The notes below the pieces were generated by a model that saw only the letters and a program-made list of their open reading frames with translations, had not been told where the DNA came from and made no database searches. DNA of 64,000 nucleotides, taken from positions 1 to 64,000 of the forward strand of contig JAIXYM010000064.1 in assembly GCA_027490255.1 (NCBI GenBank), written 5' to 3'. Positions 18,835 to 27,153 of the stretch are shown here, piece by piece. This DNA is from Oxalobacteraceae bacterium (GTDB lineage Bacteria > Pseudomonadota > Gammaproteobacteria > Burkholderiales > Burkholderiaceae_D). The position numbers and the translations under genes were made by a program. How positions within the stretch are numbered: position 1 is the first letter of the stretch; the number at the start of each line of letters is the position of its first letter.

Positions 18835-19648
18835 ACGAAAAACCGAAGTCATCGGCATCGCCAGCGGCAAGGGTGGCGTGGGTAAAACCACCCTCTCCGC
18901 CAATCTGGCGGTCGCACTGACGATGATGGGCAAGCAGGTGATGCTGCTGGACGCTGATCTCGGTCTGGCGAATGCGCAGATCGCACTGGGCTGCCAAACA
19001 CAGTACAACCTCTCGCACGTAATCGCGGGTGAAAAAACACTTAAAGAAATCATTGTCACCTCGCGTCAGGGCGTCAAGCTCGTGCCCGGTGCCTCAGGTG
19101 TGCATCACATGGCAGCGATCAGCCCGGCCATTACGGCGGGTATCGTGCAGGCCTTCTCTGAGCTTGACGATGAAATCGATTATCTGATCGTCGATACCGC
19201 AGCCGGTATTGCGCCCTCGGTGCTGGCGTTCATGGAAGCCTGCCAGCGACGTTTTGTGGTGGTGCGCGATGAGCCCTCTTCCATCGCCGACGCCTACGGC
19301 ATCATCAAGGTGATGACACGCGATCTGGAACTCGACGAAATTTATCTCATTCCCAATATGGTAGACAGCCAGGCCGCTGGTGCGCAGTTATACCGACGCG
19401 TCAATGAAGTCTGCGATCGTTTTCTGGGTAAAACACTGCAGTACCTGACATCCATCGAAGCCGATGAACTGGTGCTGGCAGCATTAAAAAAATACCAGTC
19501 CATTCTGGAATTCGCTCCCGCCAGTGCTGGCGCGCGTGATTTCAGGCGACTGGCCGATGCGATCACGAATTTGCCGGAAATCAGCGACGCCTCGGGCGGA
19601 CTCCAGTTTTTCATGGAGCGACTGGTGAAACCGGGCAAAGGGGGTTAA
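18821..19648 (+). CDS. flhG: Flagellar number regulator FlhG (FleN/YlxH), MinD-like ATPase
   Basis: FlhG limits flagellar number by antagonising FlhF and, in several systems, the FleQ activator. The 275 residues start at the ATG overlapping flhF; an upstream TTG extension is less likely. The deviant Walker A motif is GKGGVGKTT (about 17-25), with DADLGLANAQIALG as the MinD-family Walker A'/switch I region and LIVDTAAG as Walker B. It belongs to the flhA-flhF-flhG-fliA operon, 3 bases before fliA. Confidence 0.95.
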   Translation: MPSTKRKTEVIGIASGKGGVGKTTLSANLAVALTMMGKQVMLLDADLGLANAQIALGCQTQYNLSHVIAGEKTLKEIIVTSRQGVKLVPGASGVHHMAAISPAITAGIVQAFSELDDEIDYLIVDTAAGIAPSVLAFMEACQRRFVVVRDEPSSIADAYGIIKVMTRDLELDEIYLIPNMVDSQAAGAQLYRRVNEVCDRFLGKTLQYLTSIEADELVLAALKKYQSILEFAPASAGARDFRRLADAITNLPEISDASGGLQFFMERLVKPGKGG

Positions 19649-19651
19649 ACC

Positions 19652-20377
19652 ATGCCACCATCGATCCGACTCTACGATCAGACCGGCAACCACAATGAGG
19701 CGCTGATTCTTGACCATCTTGGCATGGTCAAACGAATTGCCGTTCATTTGAAGGCCCGCATTCCGCCCTTCATGGAGGTCGATGAACTGGTTCAGGTCGG
19801 CATGATCGGCCTGATCGAGGCTGCGCGCGCGTTTGATCCGACCAAGGGTGTCGTGTTTGAAAGCTATGCCCATAACCGCATACGCGGCGCCATGATTGAC
19901 GAGGTACGGAGACTATCCTTCCTGCCCCGCTCTGCTGTGGCATTCAATAAATCCCACAGTGCAGCCAATCAAGCACTGGCTTCTGAACTTGGACGAGCGC
20001 CTTCGCAGGCGGAACTGGCCGAGTACATGGGCGTGGGACTGGATAATTTCGAGAAAGACCGGGGTGCTGCACGACAGTTCGAAACCTTCTCAATGGAAGT
20101 GGTGTCGGATGAAGTCATGAACATGCCGGAACAGGCATCACGACAACCGGAAGCGATTGTCGAGGAATCTCAGATGATGGAAGCGCTCACCGACGCAATC
20201 GAAGGATTGCCTGAGCGCGACCGGCTGGTGATTTCCCTTTACTACGTCGACGAGCTGAATCTGCGCGAAATCGGTGAAGTGCTGGGCGTGTCGGAATCAC
20301 GCGTCTCGCAAATACTGACGGCGAATGTCAAGAAGCTGCGCTCGCAGCTCCAGACTGAGCCGCTCGCGCGTCAATAA
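19652..20377 (+). CDS. fliA: Flagellar sigma factor FliA (sigma-28)
   Basis: Sigma factor for late flagellar genes. 241 residues. Region 2 contains LVQVGMIGLIEAARAFDPTKGVVFESYAHNRIRGAMIDEVR, region 3 SFLPRSAVAFNKS, and region 4 LPERDRLVISLYYVDELNLREIGEVLGVSESRVSQI as the -35-binding helix-turn-helix. Two FliA promoters are visible in this window (flgM and fliS). FlgM, its antagonist, is encoded at 10112. It is the fourth gene of the flhA operon. Confidence 0.97.
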   Translation: MPPSIRLYDQTGNHNEALILDHLGMVKRIAVHLKARIPPFMEVDELVQVGMIGLIEAARAFDPTKGVVFESYAHNRIRGAMIDEVRRLSFLPRSAVAFNKSHSAANQALASELGRAPSQAELAEYMGVGLDNFEKDRGAARQFETFSMEVVSDEVMNMPEQASRQPEAIVEESQMMEALTDAIEGLPERDRLVISLYYVDELNLREIGEVLGVSESRVSQILTANVKKLRSQLQTEPLARQ

Positions 20378-20389
20378 AGAGAGAAACCC

Positions 20390-21283
20390 ATGGGGCAACA
20401 GATGAATACCATCCTGCTTCTGCTGATCTTCACCGGACTGGTGGGACTGCTGCTGGTGGTCTTTTATATGCTCGATCGGCTTAACGAGCTGCACAAGCAT
20501 GCCGATCTGCAAAAGATACCGCATAAACCTGACGATTCTTTTGGCGGTCTGGCCGGCAAAGAATTGTGGGACGCCATGATTGGTATTCCCCTGTCGGGCT
20601 GGGATTCGAAAAAACTCGAGCCGCTCAAGCCACGCTACGAAGCGCTATTGCAAAAACACCTGGAATTGTTGTTTGAAGACGGCAAGCTGGATGCGCGCGA
20701 AGGTTTTGCGATGCCGGTTCGGTGCGACCGTGTCGTCCCAACCCTGCGCGGAGAAATCGAATCCTGGATGCCGCATGAATATGCGTCCGGTATTTATCGC
20801 GCTGCACAGGATCTGATCAACCTGCCGCCCGAAGAACACGAAGCCGTGATGTCACGCATTGATGATATCGGTGACGCGCTCTATTCCGCCACCAATCTAC
20901 CGCCGACGCATCCGCTGTCTAAAGTACTGGTACCGTCGAGCCGACCACCGGAAGAAGAAACATCTGCCGATGGAGAAGCGCCGAGTGAAGAAGATACCCT
21001 GCCGGCAGAGGATGCCGAATGGGATGGCGAACAGCCGGTGCTGGAAGGCGATGCCGTTGCTGCCCTGCCCCCACCGGAAGAAGCGGATTATCTCCAAGTC
21101 GAACTGAATCAGGAAAGCGGCGAAATGTTGCCGCTCTCCGAGAACGCCGAGTCGAATGAAAGTGCGGCGCAGGCGGTTGCTGAAGATGGCCAGGAAACTG
21201 AAGCATCGACTACCACCGAGGAAGCCGGCGACCCCAAAACCGCCGCAACACCATCGGAGCAGGAGACAGCCAGAGTTACCTGA
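20390..21283 (+). CDS. Uncharacterised membrane-anchored acidic protein downstream of fliA
   Basis: I do not recognise this 297-residue protein. It has one N-terminal membrane segment (about 6-26, ILLLLIFTGLVGLLLVVFYML). A folded-looking cytoplasmic domain follows (about 45-175, with GKELWDAMIGIPLSGWDSKKLEPLKPRYEALLQKHLELLFEDGKLDAREG). The tail of about 110 residues is acidic and disordered, rich in Glu, Ala and Pro. AAGAGAGAAA precedes the ATG. It lies 12 bases after fliA and so belongs to the flhA operon under sigma-54 control. Association with flagellar assembly or the pole is an inference from position only. Confidence 0.6.
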   Translation: MGQQMNTILLLLIFTGLVGLLLVVFYMLDRLNELHKHADLQKIPHKPDDSFGGLAGKELWDAMIGIPLSGWDSKKLEPLKPRYEALLQKHLELLFEDGKLDAREGFAMPVRCDRVVPTLRGEIESWMPHEYASGIYRAAQDLINLPPEEHEAVMSRIDDIGDALYSATNLPPTHPLSKVLVPSSRPPEEETSADGEAPSEEDTLPAEDAEWDGEQPVLEGDAVAALPPPEEADYLQVELNQESGEMLPLSENAESNESAAQAVAEDGQETEASTTTEEAGDPKTAATPSEQETARVT

Positions 21284-21324
21284 TAAAAGTTTATTGATTT
21301 GGCAAAGGTCGCTTCGAGTAACGC

Positions 21325-21351
21325 TCAAGTCTTCCAACCACCTGCCGATAC
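21325..21351 (+). promoter_or_regulatory. Sigma-28 (FliA) promoter of fliS
   Basis: TCAAGTCT at 21325-21332 (6 of 8 to TAAAGTTT), an 11-base spacer, then GCCGATAC at 21344-21351 (7 of 8 to GCCGATAA). It lies about 39 bases before the fliS ATG. Confidence 0.82.
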
Positions 21352-21389
21352 ATGGTCTGACGCAATGATTCATCTAGGAGCGACAGACC

Positions 21390-21809
21390 ATGAACATGAG
21401 AGAACGTGCCCTTGCCAGCTATGGCGACGTAAAGGTCACCACCGGTGTTGCCGGTGCTGACAATATTCAGCTGATACAAATGCTGTTTGACGGCCTGATA
21501 GAAAGCCTGGCAACTGCCAAAGGACATATCGAGCGGGGCTCGATCAACGAGAAATCCAAGAGCCTTGCACGTGCGGGCCGTATCGTGGTGGGCCTGCAAG
21601 GCGCACTCGACTTTGACAAAGGTGGCGACATCGCTCGCAACTTGAACGACCTCTACAGCTACGTGACCCGTCGCCTATTCCACGTGAATGCGCACAATGA
21701 TCTTGAAGCGCTTCAGGAAGTACACAACCTGATGAATGAAATCCGTGGCGCTTGGCAAGTGGTACCTTCACTGGTCCCACCCTCTGCGCGGACTTTTGCG
21801 CCGAACTAA
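21390..21809 (+). CDS. fliS: Flagellin export chaperone FliS
   Basis: FliS binds the C-terminus of flagellin and prevents premature polymerisation. The 139-residue helical protein contains YGDVKVTTGVAGADNIQLIQMLFDGLIESLATAKGHIERG (about 11-50), the FliS family signature. LYSYVTRRLFHVNAHNDLEALQEVHNLMNEIRGAW (about 88-122) is the flagellin-groove helix pair. It stands alone, without fliC or fliD beside it, has its own sigma-28 promoter and is closed by a strong terminator. Flagellin must be encoded outside this window. Confidence 0.95.
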   Translation: MNMRERALASYGDVKVTTGVAGADNIQLIQMLFDGLIESLATAKGHIERGSINEKSKSLARAGRIVVGLQGALDFDKGGDIARNLNDLYSYVTRRLFHVNAHNDLEALQEVHNLMNEIRGAWQVVPSLVPPSARTFAPN

Positions 21810-21845
21810 AAATTTACGGGTAGCCCCGAAAAGAAAGCATCAGCA

Positions 21846-21869
21846 CCCGGCTCCGGCCGGGATTTTTTT
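21846..21869 (+). terminator. Rho-independent terminator after fliS
   Basis: CCCGGC / GCCGGG six-base-pair stem with a TCCG tetraloop at 21846-21861, followed by A and seven T residues. It isolates fliS from the fliK operon. Confidence 0.9.
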
Positions 21870-21898
21870 GTTCGGTCGCTTTCCGGCCGTCATTTTAT

Positions 21899-21928
21899 TT
21901 GCAAAAAGTTACTTGAACTAAATATAAT
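21899..21928 (+). promoter_or_regulatory. Possible sigma-70-type promoter for the fliK-flhB operon
   Basis: TTGCAA at 21899-21904 and a perfect TATAAT at 21923-21928 are separated by 18 bases. They lie about 90 bases before fliK. No acceptable sigma-54 or sigma-28 element was found in this gap, so the long export/switch operon may be read from a housekeeping promoter. Confidence 0.5.
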
Positions 21929-22017
21929 TGGGGCACGCAGAAAGGTTAATTTCCGACCTGACACGATTTTTGCTTTGAGACAGGAAACCCTTGGTTAACC
22001 TGGAAACAGAAAGCTCC

Positions 22018-23556
22018 ATGACCTCTGTACTCAACTCAGCAACGTCTGCCGCCCACCACGCCAAAAAGGCTGAAAAACTCAGTCATTCCAAGGCATCTGG
22101 CCCCGATACCGAAGGTGCAAATGGTGCGGATGGTGAATTTGGCGCTCTCTTTGGCGCCATGATGGGTGGCCTTGAGGGGCAAAATCTTGCCGCTCTCGAA
22201 GGCAAAGCCTCGCCACCGACGGTGGGCCTTGCGGCCCAGATCCTCGGGCCAGCCGTGCACATCATCACAGCCAGCACACCCGCACTTAGCGATGACAGTC
22301 TTTATGCCTTCGCCCGATCCCAAGGAATGGACGAAGATGCGCTCGCGCTGATCTTCCAGAAACCGGCGCCCGCCCTTATGCCGACCGGCACGGGAGATCC
22401 TGACTTGGCAGCAGGCCTTGACGGCCTTGACGGTCTGAACGCACTGCAAGGAAAACTGCAGGCGGCAGGTCAGCTGGCTGCGGACCGGCTGGCAACAGCC
22501 CTCACACCCGAACAAAAAGCGATGGCGTCCGTGCTGTCCCAAACGGGATCTGCCACGCGCCCCCCCACCGAAAGCTTGGATTTGGGCGAGGACGCCAGCA
22601 TGCGCTGGACGCTGGGCAAAGCCGCCGATGGACTGACGACAAGCCCGCTGAGTAACCAGAGCAACTTCTTTGGATTGAATGGCTTTCGAAATCTGATGCC
22701 GGCAGCCCCGCCTGTTCAGGCAGCAGCGATCGATCCCGCAGCACACCCAGAATCAGCCCATCAGAATCTGGCAGCCAGCCTGATCCTTGGCGCCCCTGAG
22801 GCGGCCCAGTTTGCGCGCCGCCTGGAAATGAAACAAGCCAGCCAACGTGCCGAACGCGTGGCCCCTGGCTGGCTGCCCCCGACCGTCGCTGGTACGGGTC
22901 CGACCATGCCGAGCGACCTTGCACTAATCACGGAAGAAGTGAAGATTGCCACCCTTGAAACGCTCGTTATCGCACCCGACATCGCACCCGAGGACATGTC
23001 CGAGCTCCTCGCAGGACGTTCGCACGGTAGCGAAGGCCGGACTCAAGGCTCGAACGACAGCGCTACCACGAACACTACCAACTCGGCACCTCGCCCAGAC
23101 CAAGCTCAGCGCACTGAACAGTACGAACGTTTGTCCCAGCGCCTGGGTGAAGCCTTGGGACAACGACTGGCCGCGCAAATCGCCAGGGGTGACTGGCGGG
23201 TCGATCTAGCGCTCAAGCCCCATGAATTAGGCAATATCGACATCGAGCTGCAGATGAAAGACGGCACACTCCAAGCCAGTTTCAGCGCAGGTCAGGCGAT
23301 GACGCGAGAGCTGATCGCGGACAGTCTGCCCAGGCTAAAGGAGATCCTTGGCCAACTAGGCATGGATGTTGCTACCATGGATGTTAACGTAAGGCAAAAT
23401 AGCCAAAATGGCGGAAACCCGACACCTGGACGTTCATCGTCCGGATCTGGCAACCAGGCTGGCAAAGACAAAACAGAGAAAGCCGGCGAGGTTTCCACCT
23501 CAATGGCGGCCCAGAACATCAGCAAGGGCCCCGATGGGCTCGATGTTCTGGTTTGA
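22018..23556 (+). CDS. fliK: Flagellar hook-length control protein FliK
   Basis: FliK measures hook length and triggers the export switch in FlhB. From the ATG at 22018 there are 512 residues; a TTG at 21991 with a better-placed AGGAAA is an alternative start. A long Ala/Gly/Pro-rich N-terminal ruler region precedes the conserved C-terminal domain (about 385-475), which holds LAAQIARGDWRVDLALKPHELGNIDIELQMKDGTLQASFSAGQAMTRELIADSLPRLKEILGQLG. It is the first gene of fliK-L-M-N-O-P-Q-R-flhB. The ruler here must work with a giant FlgE, yet its length is only moderately above average. Confidence 0.93.
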   Translation: MTSVLNSATSAAHHAKKAEKLSHSKASGPDTEGANGADGEFGALFGAMMGGLEGQNLAALEGKASPPTVGLAAQILGPAVHIITASTPALSDDSLYAFARSQGMDEDALALIFQKPAPALMPTGTGDPDLAAGLDGLDGLNALQGKLQAAGQLAADRLATALTPEQKAMASVLSQTGSATRPPTESLDLGEDASMRWTLGKAADGLTTSPLSNQSNFFGLNGFRNLMPAAPPVQAAAIDPAAHPESAHQNLAASLILGAPEAAQFARRLEMKQASQRAERVAPGWLPPTVAGTGPTMPSDLALITEEVKIATLETLVIAPDIAPEDMSELLAGRSHGSEGRTQGSNDSATTNTTNSAPRPDQAQRTEQYERLSQRLGEALGQRLAAQIARGDWRVDLALKPHELGNIDIELQMKDGTLQASFSAGQAMTRELIADSLPRLKEILGQLGMDVATMDVNVRQNSQNGGNPTPGRSSSGSGNQAGKDKTEKAGEVSTSMAAQNISKGPDGLDVLV

Positions 23557-23594
23557 TCGCAATACAAGAATGCAATTAATAGCTGGAGGATGTG

Positions 23595-24272
23595 ATGGCT
23601 GAAGAAGCTGCGGCACCCGAAGAACAAGTCGAAAGCGAACCGAAGAAAAAAGGTCCGCTGATTAAGATCATCCTGATGGTCGTGGCGGTTCTATTTCTCA
23701 TTGGCGCCTCCGTCGGTGGCACCTTGTTGGCGACCGGATTCTTCTCGAAGAAAGATCACGCCAAAGAAGCCGTTGACGAGCAACTCGACAAACTCGAGGG
23801 CGGTGATGGTCATGGCGAGGCTAAAAAGGATGATGGTCACGGTGAGGCCAAAAAAGATGACGGTCACGGCGAAGCCAAAAAAGATGATCAGGGCAAGCCT
23901 GGCGCGGAAGCACCTGCCAAAGAGCTCGTAACGCCGGATGCAGACAATCAGCGCTGGAAGTTTAATTACTATGCGCTGGAAAAGCCCCTGCTCTCCAACC
24001 TTGCTGGCTCGCGTAAAGTAATGCAGGTGACGCTCACGGTCATGACCCACTATGATGATCGAGTGATCAAGAACGTCAAAACACATGAGCTCGCACTGCG
24101 CGCCGGTATTCTTGATGTGATGCGCCAGAAAACCGAGGCTGACCTGCGCGAAGCTGATTTCCGCAAAGCGCTGGCTGAAGAGGTACGTCTGACCATCAAC
24201 TCGCTGCTGGAAAAATATGAAGGCTTTGGCGGCATTGAAGAAGTCATGTTCACCGAGTTTGTTGTCCAATAA
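23595..24272 (+). CDS. fliL: Flagellar basal-body-associated protein FliL, with His-rich repeats
   Basis: FliL is an inner-membrane protein surrounding the stator units. The 225-residue protein has a membrane segment at about 20-42 (LIKIILMVVAVLFLIGASVGG). A periplasmic linker contains about three tandem copies of DGHGEAKKD (about 70-100). The C-terminal stomatin-like domain contains YYALEKPLLSNLAGSRKVMQVTLTVMT and ELALRAGILDVMRQKTEADL. GGAGGA precedes the start; the ATG at 23595 is preferred over a GTG one codon earlier because of spacing. The repeated His/Asp/Lys linker is unusual and could bind metal, but nothing else supports that. Confidence 0.92.
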   Translation: MAEEAAAPEEQVESEPKKKGPLIKIILMVVAVLFLIGASVGGTLLATGFFSKKDHAKEAVDEQLDKLEGGDGHGEAKKDDGHGEAKKDDGHGEAKKDDQGKPGAEAPAKELVTPDADNQRWKFNYYALEKPLLSNLAGSRKVMQVTLTVMTHYDDRVIKNVKTHELALRAGILDVMRQKTEADLREADFRKALAEEVRLTINSLLEKYEGFGGIEEVMFTEFVVQ

Positions 24273-24303
24273 CCCCCTATAGAATCCAGGGACGATCGAC
24301 GCC

Positions 24304-25347
24304 ATGGCTGATACAAGCAACCTGCTGTCACAGGAAGAACTCGCTGCATTAGCCAGCGGGATCGATGACGGCACCATTGCGGTCGATACCGGCTTTAACC
24401 TGACGACCCGGGTCAAGAAGCACGATCTGGCCAGTGAGGACAGCACGCTGGGAGTGAACACCTCGTCCATCGAGATGATCAACGAGCGCTTCGTGCGTCT
24501 GTTCCGTATGGGTTTGATGGAAGTGCTGCGCACGAGTCCACGTATCAATCCCTCGCGCGCTCAGATCGTTCGCTTTGGTGACTATCTCAAAGACCTGCGT
24601 GCGCCGTTGGCGGTGAATACCATCCGCATCAACCCCCTGCGCGGATTTTCGATGGTGACGATCGAGCCTACGCTCGTTTTTTCTGCGCTCGATAATTTTT
24701 TTGGTGGTTCCGGTAGCGGCATGCCAGGCATGCCTAAAAAGCGCGGTGGTGATAAAGACGGCGAGACGCCAGCTAACTGGCTGCCTCCGACGCGCATGTT
24801 TACACCGACCGAATCACGCATCATCAAAATCATCATTGAGGTGTTCTTCCGTTCTCTGAGAGAAGCGTGGGCACCGCTGCTGCAAGTCGACTTAGAGCAC
24901 ATAGGCTCAGAAATCAATCCGCAGTTTGCCCAGATTGCCGACGAAAATGATCTCGTGATCATGACTCGCTTTGAAACCGAAAGCGTCGGTGGAATCAAAG
25001 GCTTCGTCGATTTGGTGTATCCGTATGCCTCGCTTAAACCCCTGCGCGATCTGCTTCGTAACCGTGTGCAAGCTGACGGCAGCGAAGAATCCGATTTGAA
25101 ATGGCGCCAAGATCTGACCAAGGCCGTCGGTGATTCACAGGTGGAGCTGCAAGTACTATTGGGTACCGTCCTTGACGATTATTCGCGTGTCCGGCAGCTC
25201 AAGGAAGGCGATTTGTTATTCTTCAAAAAACCCGAGCTGGCTACGATGCTGATTGGTGGCCTGCCCGCTTTCGAAGTTCAGGTGGGTATGTCGGGTCCGC
25301 AGGTTGCGGTCCGCATCGAAAAAGCCACCAGCCCGGAAACCCTCTAA
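24304..25347 (+). CDS. fliM: Flagellar motor switch protein FliM
   Basis: C-ring component that receives CheY-P and sets rotation direction. 347 residues. The N-terminal CheY-binding peptide reads LLSQEELAALA (about 7-17). The middle CheC-like domain contains RPINPSR-type sequence and GGSGSGMPG (about 139-147), close to the conserved GG motif. The C-terminal SpoA domain holds DLTKAVGDSQVELQVLLGTVLDDYSRVRQLKEGDLL. It is followed 16 bases later by fliN. Confidence 0.96.
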   Translation: MADTSNLLSQEELAALASGIDDGTIAVDTGFNLTTRVKKHDLASEDSTLGVNTSSIEMINERFVRLFRMGLMEVLRTSPRINPSRAQIVRFGDYLKDLRAPLAVNTIRINPLRGFSMVTIEPTLVFSALDNFFGGSGSGMPGMPKKRGGDKDGETPANWLPPTRMFTPTESRIIKIIIEVFFRSLREAWAPLLQVDLEHIGSEINPQFAQIADENDLVIMTRFETESVGGIKGFVDLVYPYASLKPLRDLLRNRVQADGSEESDLKWRQDLTKAVGDSQVELQVLLGTVLDDYSRVRQLKEGDLLFFKKPELATMLIGGLPAFEVQVGMSGPQVAVRIEKATSPETL

Positions 25348-25363
25348 CGATCGAGGATGCATC

Positions 25364-25693
25364 ATGAGTGACGTAACGACAGAACAGAATGACGACGGTG
25401 AAGTGACTGACGCGGTTGAGACGCCGCCGAACCATCACATCAATCCCGATGTCCTGCAAAATATTTCGGTAGCGATCAAGGTAGAAGTTGGTCGTACAAA
25501 AATGAAAATCCGGGATCTGCTGCGCCTGACCCAGGGTAGCGTGGTAGAACTGGAACGCATTGCCGGCGAACCGCTGGATTTGCTGGTCAACGACACGGTC
25601 GTGGCACAAGGCGAAGTGGTGCTGGTCAATGATCGCTACGGCATTCGGCTGACGCGCGTCGTGCCTGCCAGCGACCGCATGAAGAACCTGTAA
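25364..25693 (+). CDS. fliN: Flagellar motor switch protein FliN
   Basis: C-ring base component. The start codon reading MSDVTTEQND lies after a GAGGATG ribosome binding region; an upstream in-frame extension overlapping fliM is rejected. 109 residues. The SpoA domain spans the C-terminal 80: VLQNISVAIKVEVGRTKMKIRDLLRLTQGSVVELERIAGEPLDLLVNDTVVAQGEVVLVNDRYGIRLTRVV, a textbook FliN sequence. The gene overlaps neither neighbour and is 12 bases before fliO. Confidence 0.97.
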   Translation: MSDVTTEQNDDGEVTDAVETPPNHHINPDVLQNISVAIKVEVGRTKMKIRDLLRLTQGSVVELERIAGEPLDLLVNDTVVAQGEVVLVNDRYGIRLTRVVPASDRMKNL

Positions 25694-25705
25694 AGAAAGA
25701 TCATC

Positions 25706-26077
25706 ATGCATGCTTCGGACTGGTTATCGTTTGCTTTAAGCTTTGGCATAGTACTGGCACTGCTGGGCGCCCTGCTCTATGCGCTCAAACGAATGCAAAA
25801 CGGCAACCTGCTCGGTATGGGTCAACGGCGCATCCGCGTCATTGACAGCATGTCGCTCGCACCACGCCAGAAAATCGTGCTGGTGCGCGTCAAAGATCAA
25901 GACATCTTGCTCGGCATCACACCACAAGAAATCAACACGCTGGCCAGCTTCTATTTGTCTGCTGACGAGCTGGCCGCTGACGCAGCGGCTCAGACAAACA
26001 GTGCAGAAAACACGGTACCAATGGCCCAGCGTTTCGCCGAGCTGATCAAATCAGCGCAAAACAAAAACAAGGGCTGA
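25706..26077 (+). CDS. fliO: Flagellar export-gate assembly protein FliO
   Basis: FliO is the accessory chaperone for FliP-ring assembly. The 123-residue protein has one N-terminal membrane segment (about 5-26, DWLSFALSFGIVLALLGALLYAL) and a cytoplasmic domain with RIRVIDSMSLAPRQKIVLVRVKDQDILLGITPQEINTL, the FliO motif around a conserved SL.PRxKIxLVxV. It is positioned between fliN and fliP as usual. Confidence 0.92.
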   Translation: MHASDWLSFALSFGIVLALLGALLYALKRMQNGNLLGMGQRRIRVIDSMSLAPRQKIVLVRVKDQDILLGITPQEINTLASFYLSADELAADAAAQTNSAENTVPMAQRFAELIKSAQNKNKG

Positions 26078-26079
26078 TC

Positions 26080-26832
26080 ATGGCACGCCGACTTTTCATC
26101 GCACTGCTGCTTCTGCTTCCCGTACTGATGCCAGCGCTCGCCTTTGCGCAAGGTCTGCCTGTCGTCAATGTGGTCAGTGGCAAAGGTGGCGTTCAGTCTT
26201 ACAGTCTGACGCTGCAGCTGCTGGCGCTGATGACAGTGCTCACGCTGCTGCCCTCGATGCTGTTGATGATGACTTCGTTTGTTCGCATCATCATCGTCTT
26301 CTCCATTCTTCGCCAAGCGTTGGGCACCGGTCAGACGCCGCCCAATCAGGTGCTGGCCGGACTGGCACTGTTTCTGACTTTGTTCATCATGCAGCCGGTG
26401 ATGATGGATGTGTATAACAATGCGATCCTGCCCTACATGAATCAGGGTATGCCATTCGAAGAGGCTCTGGCAGCTGCCGAGGCGCCCATCCGCGGCTTCA
26501 TGCTGGCACAGACGCGCGAAGAAGATATTGCGATGTTCATGGAAATCGCACGTAACAAAGTTGAGCTCGAAGGCCCTGAATCGGTCCCCTTCACCACGCT
26601 CGTGCCAGCCTTCATGACTTCGGAACTGAAAAGCGCTTTCACGATCGGTTTTCTAATTTACATCCCCTTCGTGGTGATTGATCTGGTGGTATCGAGTGTG
26701 CTCATGTCGATGGGTATGATGATGCTCTCGCCAATGATGATCTCCATGCCTTTCAAATTGATGTTGTTCGTATTGGTCGATGGCTGGAGCATGCTGATGG
26801 GCTCGCTCGCGTCAAGCTTCGCAATGCCCTGA
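26080..26832 (+). CDS. fliP: Flagellar export gate protein FliP
   Basis: FliP forms the pentameric core of the export gate. 250 residues with a cleavable signal peptide (LLLLLPVLMPALAFAQG) and four membrane segments. Conserved stretches are LLPSMLLMMTSFVRIIIVFSILRQALGTGQTPPNQVLAGLALFLT, and DLVVSSVLMSMGMMMLSPMMISMPFKLMLFVLVDGW near the C-terminus. It starts 2 bases after fliO. Confidence 0.98.
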   Translation: MARRLFIALLLLLPVLMPALAFAQGLPVVNVVSGKGGVQSYSLTLQLLALMTVLTLLPSMLLMMTSFVRIIIVFSILRQALGTGQTPPNQVLAGLALFLTLFIMQPVMMDVYNNAILPYMNQGMPFEEALAAAEAPIRGFMLAQTREEDIAMFMEIARNKVELEGPESVPFTTLVPAFMTSELKSAFTIGFLIYIPFVVIDLVVSSVLMSMGMMMLSPMMISMPFKLMLFVLVDGWSMLMGSLASSFAMP

Positions 26833-26859
26833 AGCATCAGACGATCCCAAGGATAAATA

Positions 26860-27129
26860 ATGGAAATCGCTACCGTCGTTGATCTAGGTCGCAGTGCTCT
26901 CTGGGCCGTGTTGATTATCTCTGCACCGCTGCTGACAGTGGCACTGGGCGTTGGTCTGTTCATTGGCGTCATACAGGCAGCCACATCGATTAATGAAATG
27001 ACGCTCTCGTTCATCCCGAAACTGGTGATCATGGGTGCGACACTGGCGCTGTTTGGCGGCTGGCAGCTGAGCATGCTGGTGGATTACACTCGTGATATTT
27101 ACAAGCGCATTCCCGCGCTCTTTTCCTAA
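26860..27129 (+). CDS. fliQ: Flagellar export gate protein FliQ
   Basis: Small export-gate subunit with two membrane hairpins. 89 residues: the ALWAVLIISAPLLTVALGVGLFIGVIQAATSINEMTLSFIPKLV region is the FliQ signature. AAGGATAA lies 7 bases before the ATG. A short CGGGC/GCCCG stem lies between fliQ and fliR but has no T tract. Confidence 0.97.
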   Translation: MEIATVVDLGRSALWAVLIISAPLLTVALGVGLFIGVIQAATSINEMTLSFIPKLVIMGATLALFGGWQLSMLVDYTRDIYKRIPALFS

Positions 27130-27153
27130 CCGGGCCAGCGCCCGAACGATGCC

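Noticed and set aside
21928-21950. GGCACG-containing stretch before fliK as a sigma-54 promoter.
   Set aside because: The -12 GC is replaced by GG and the TTGC element is missing.
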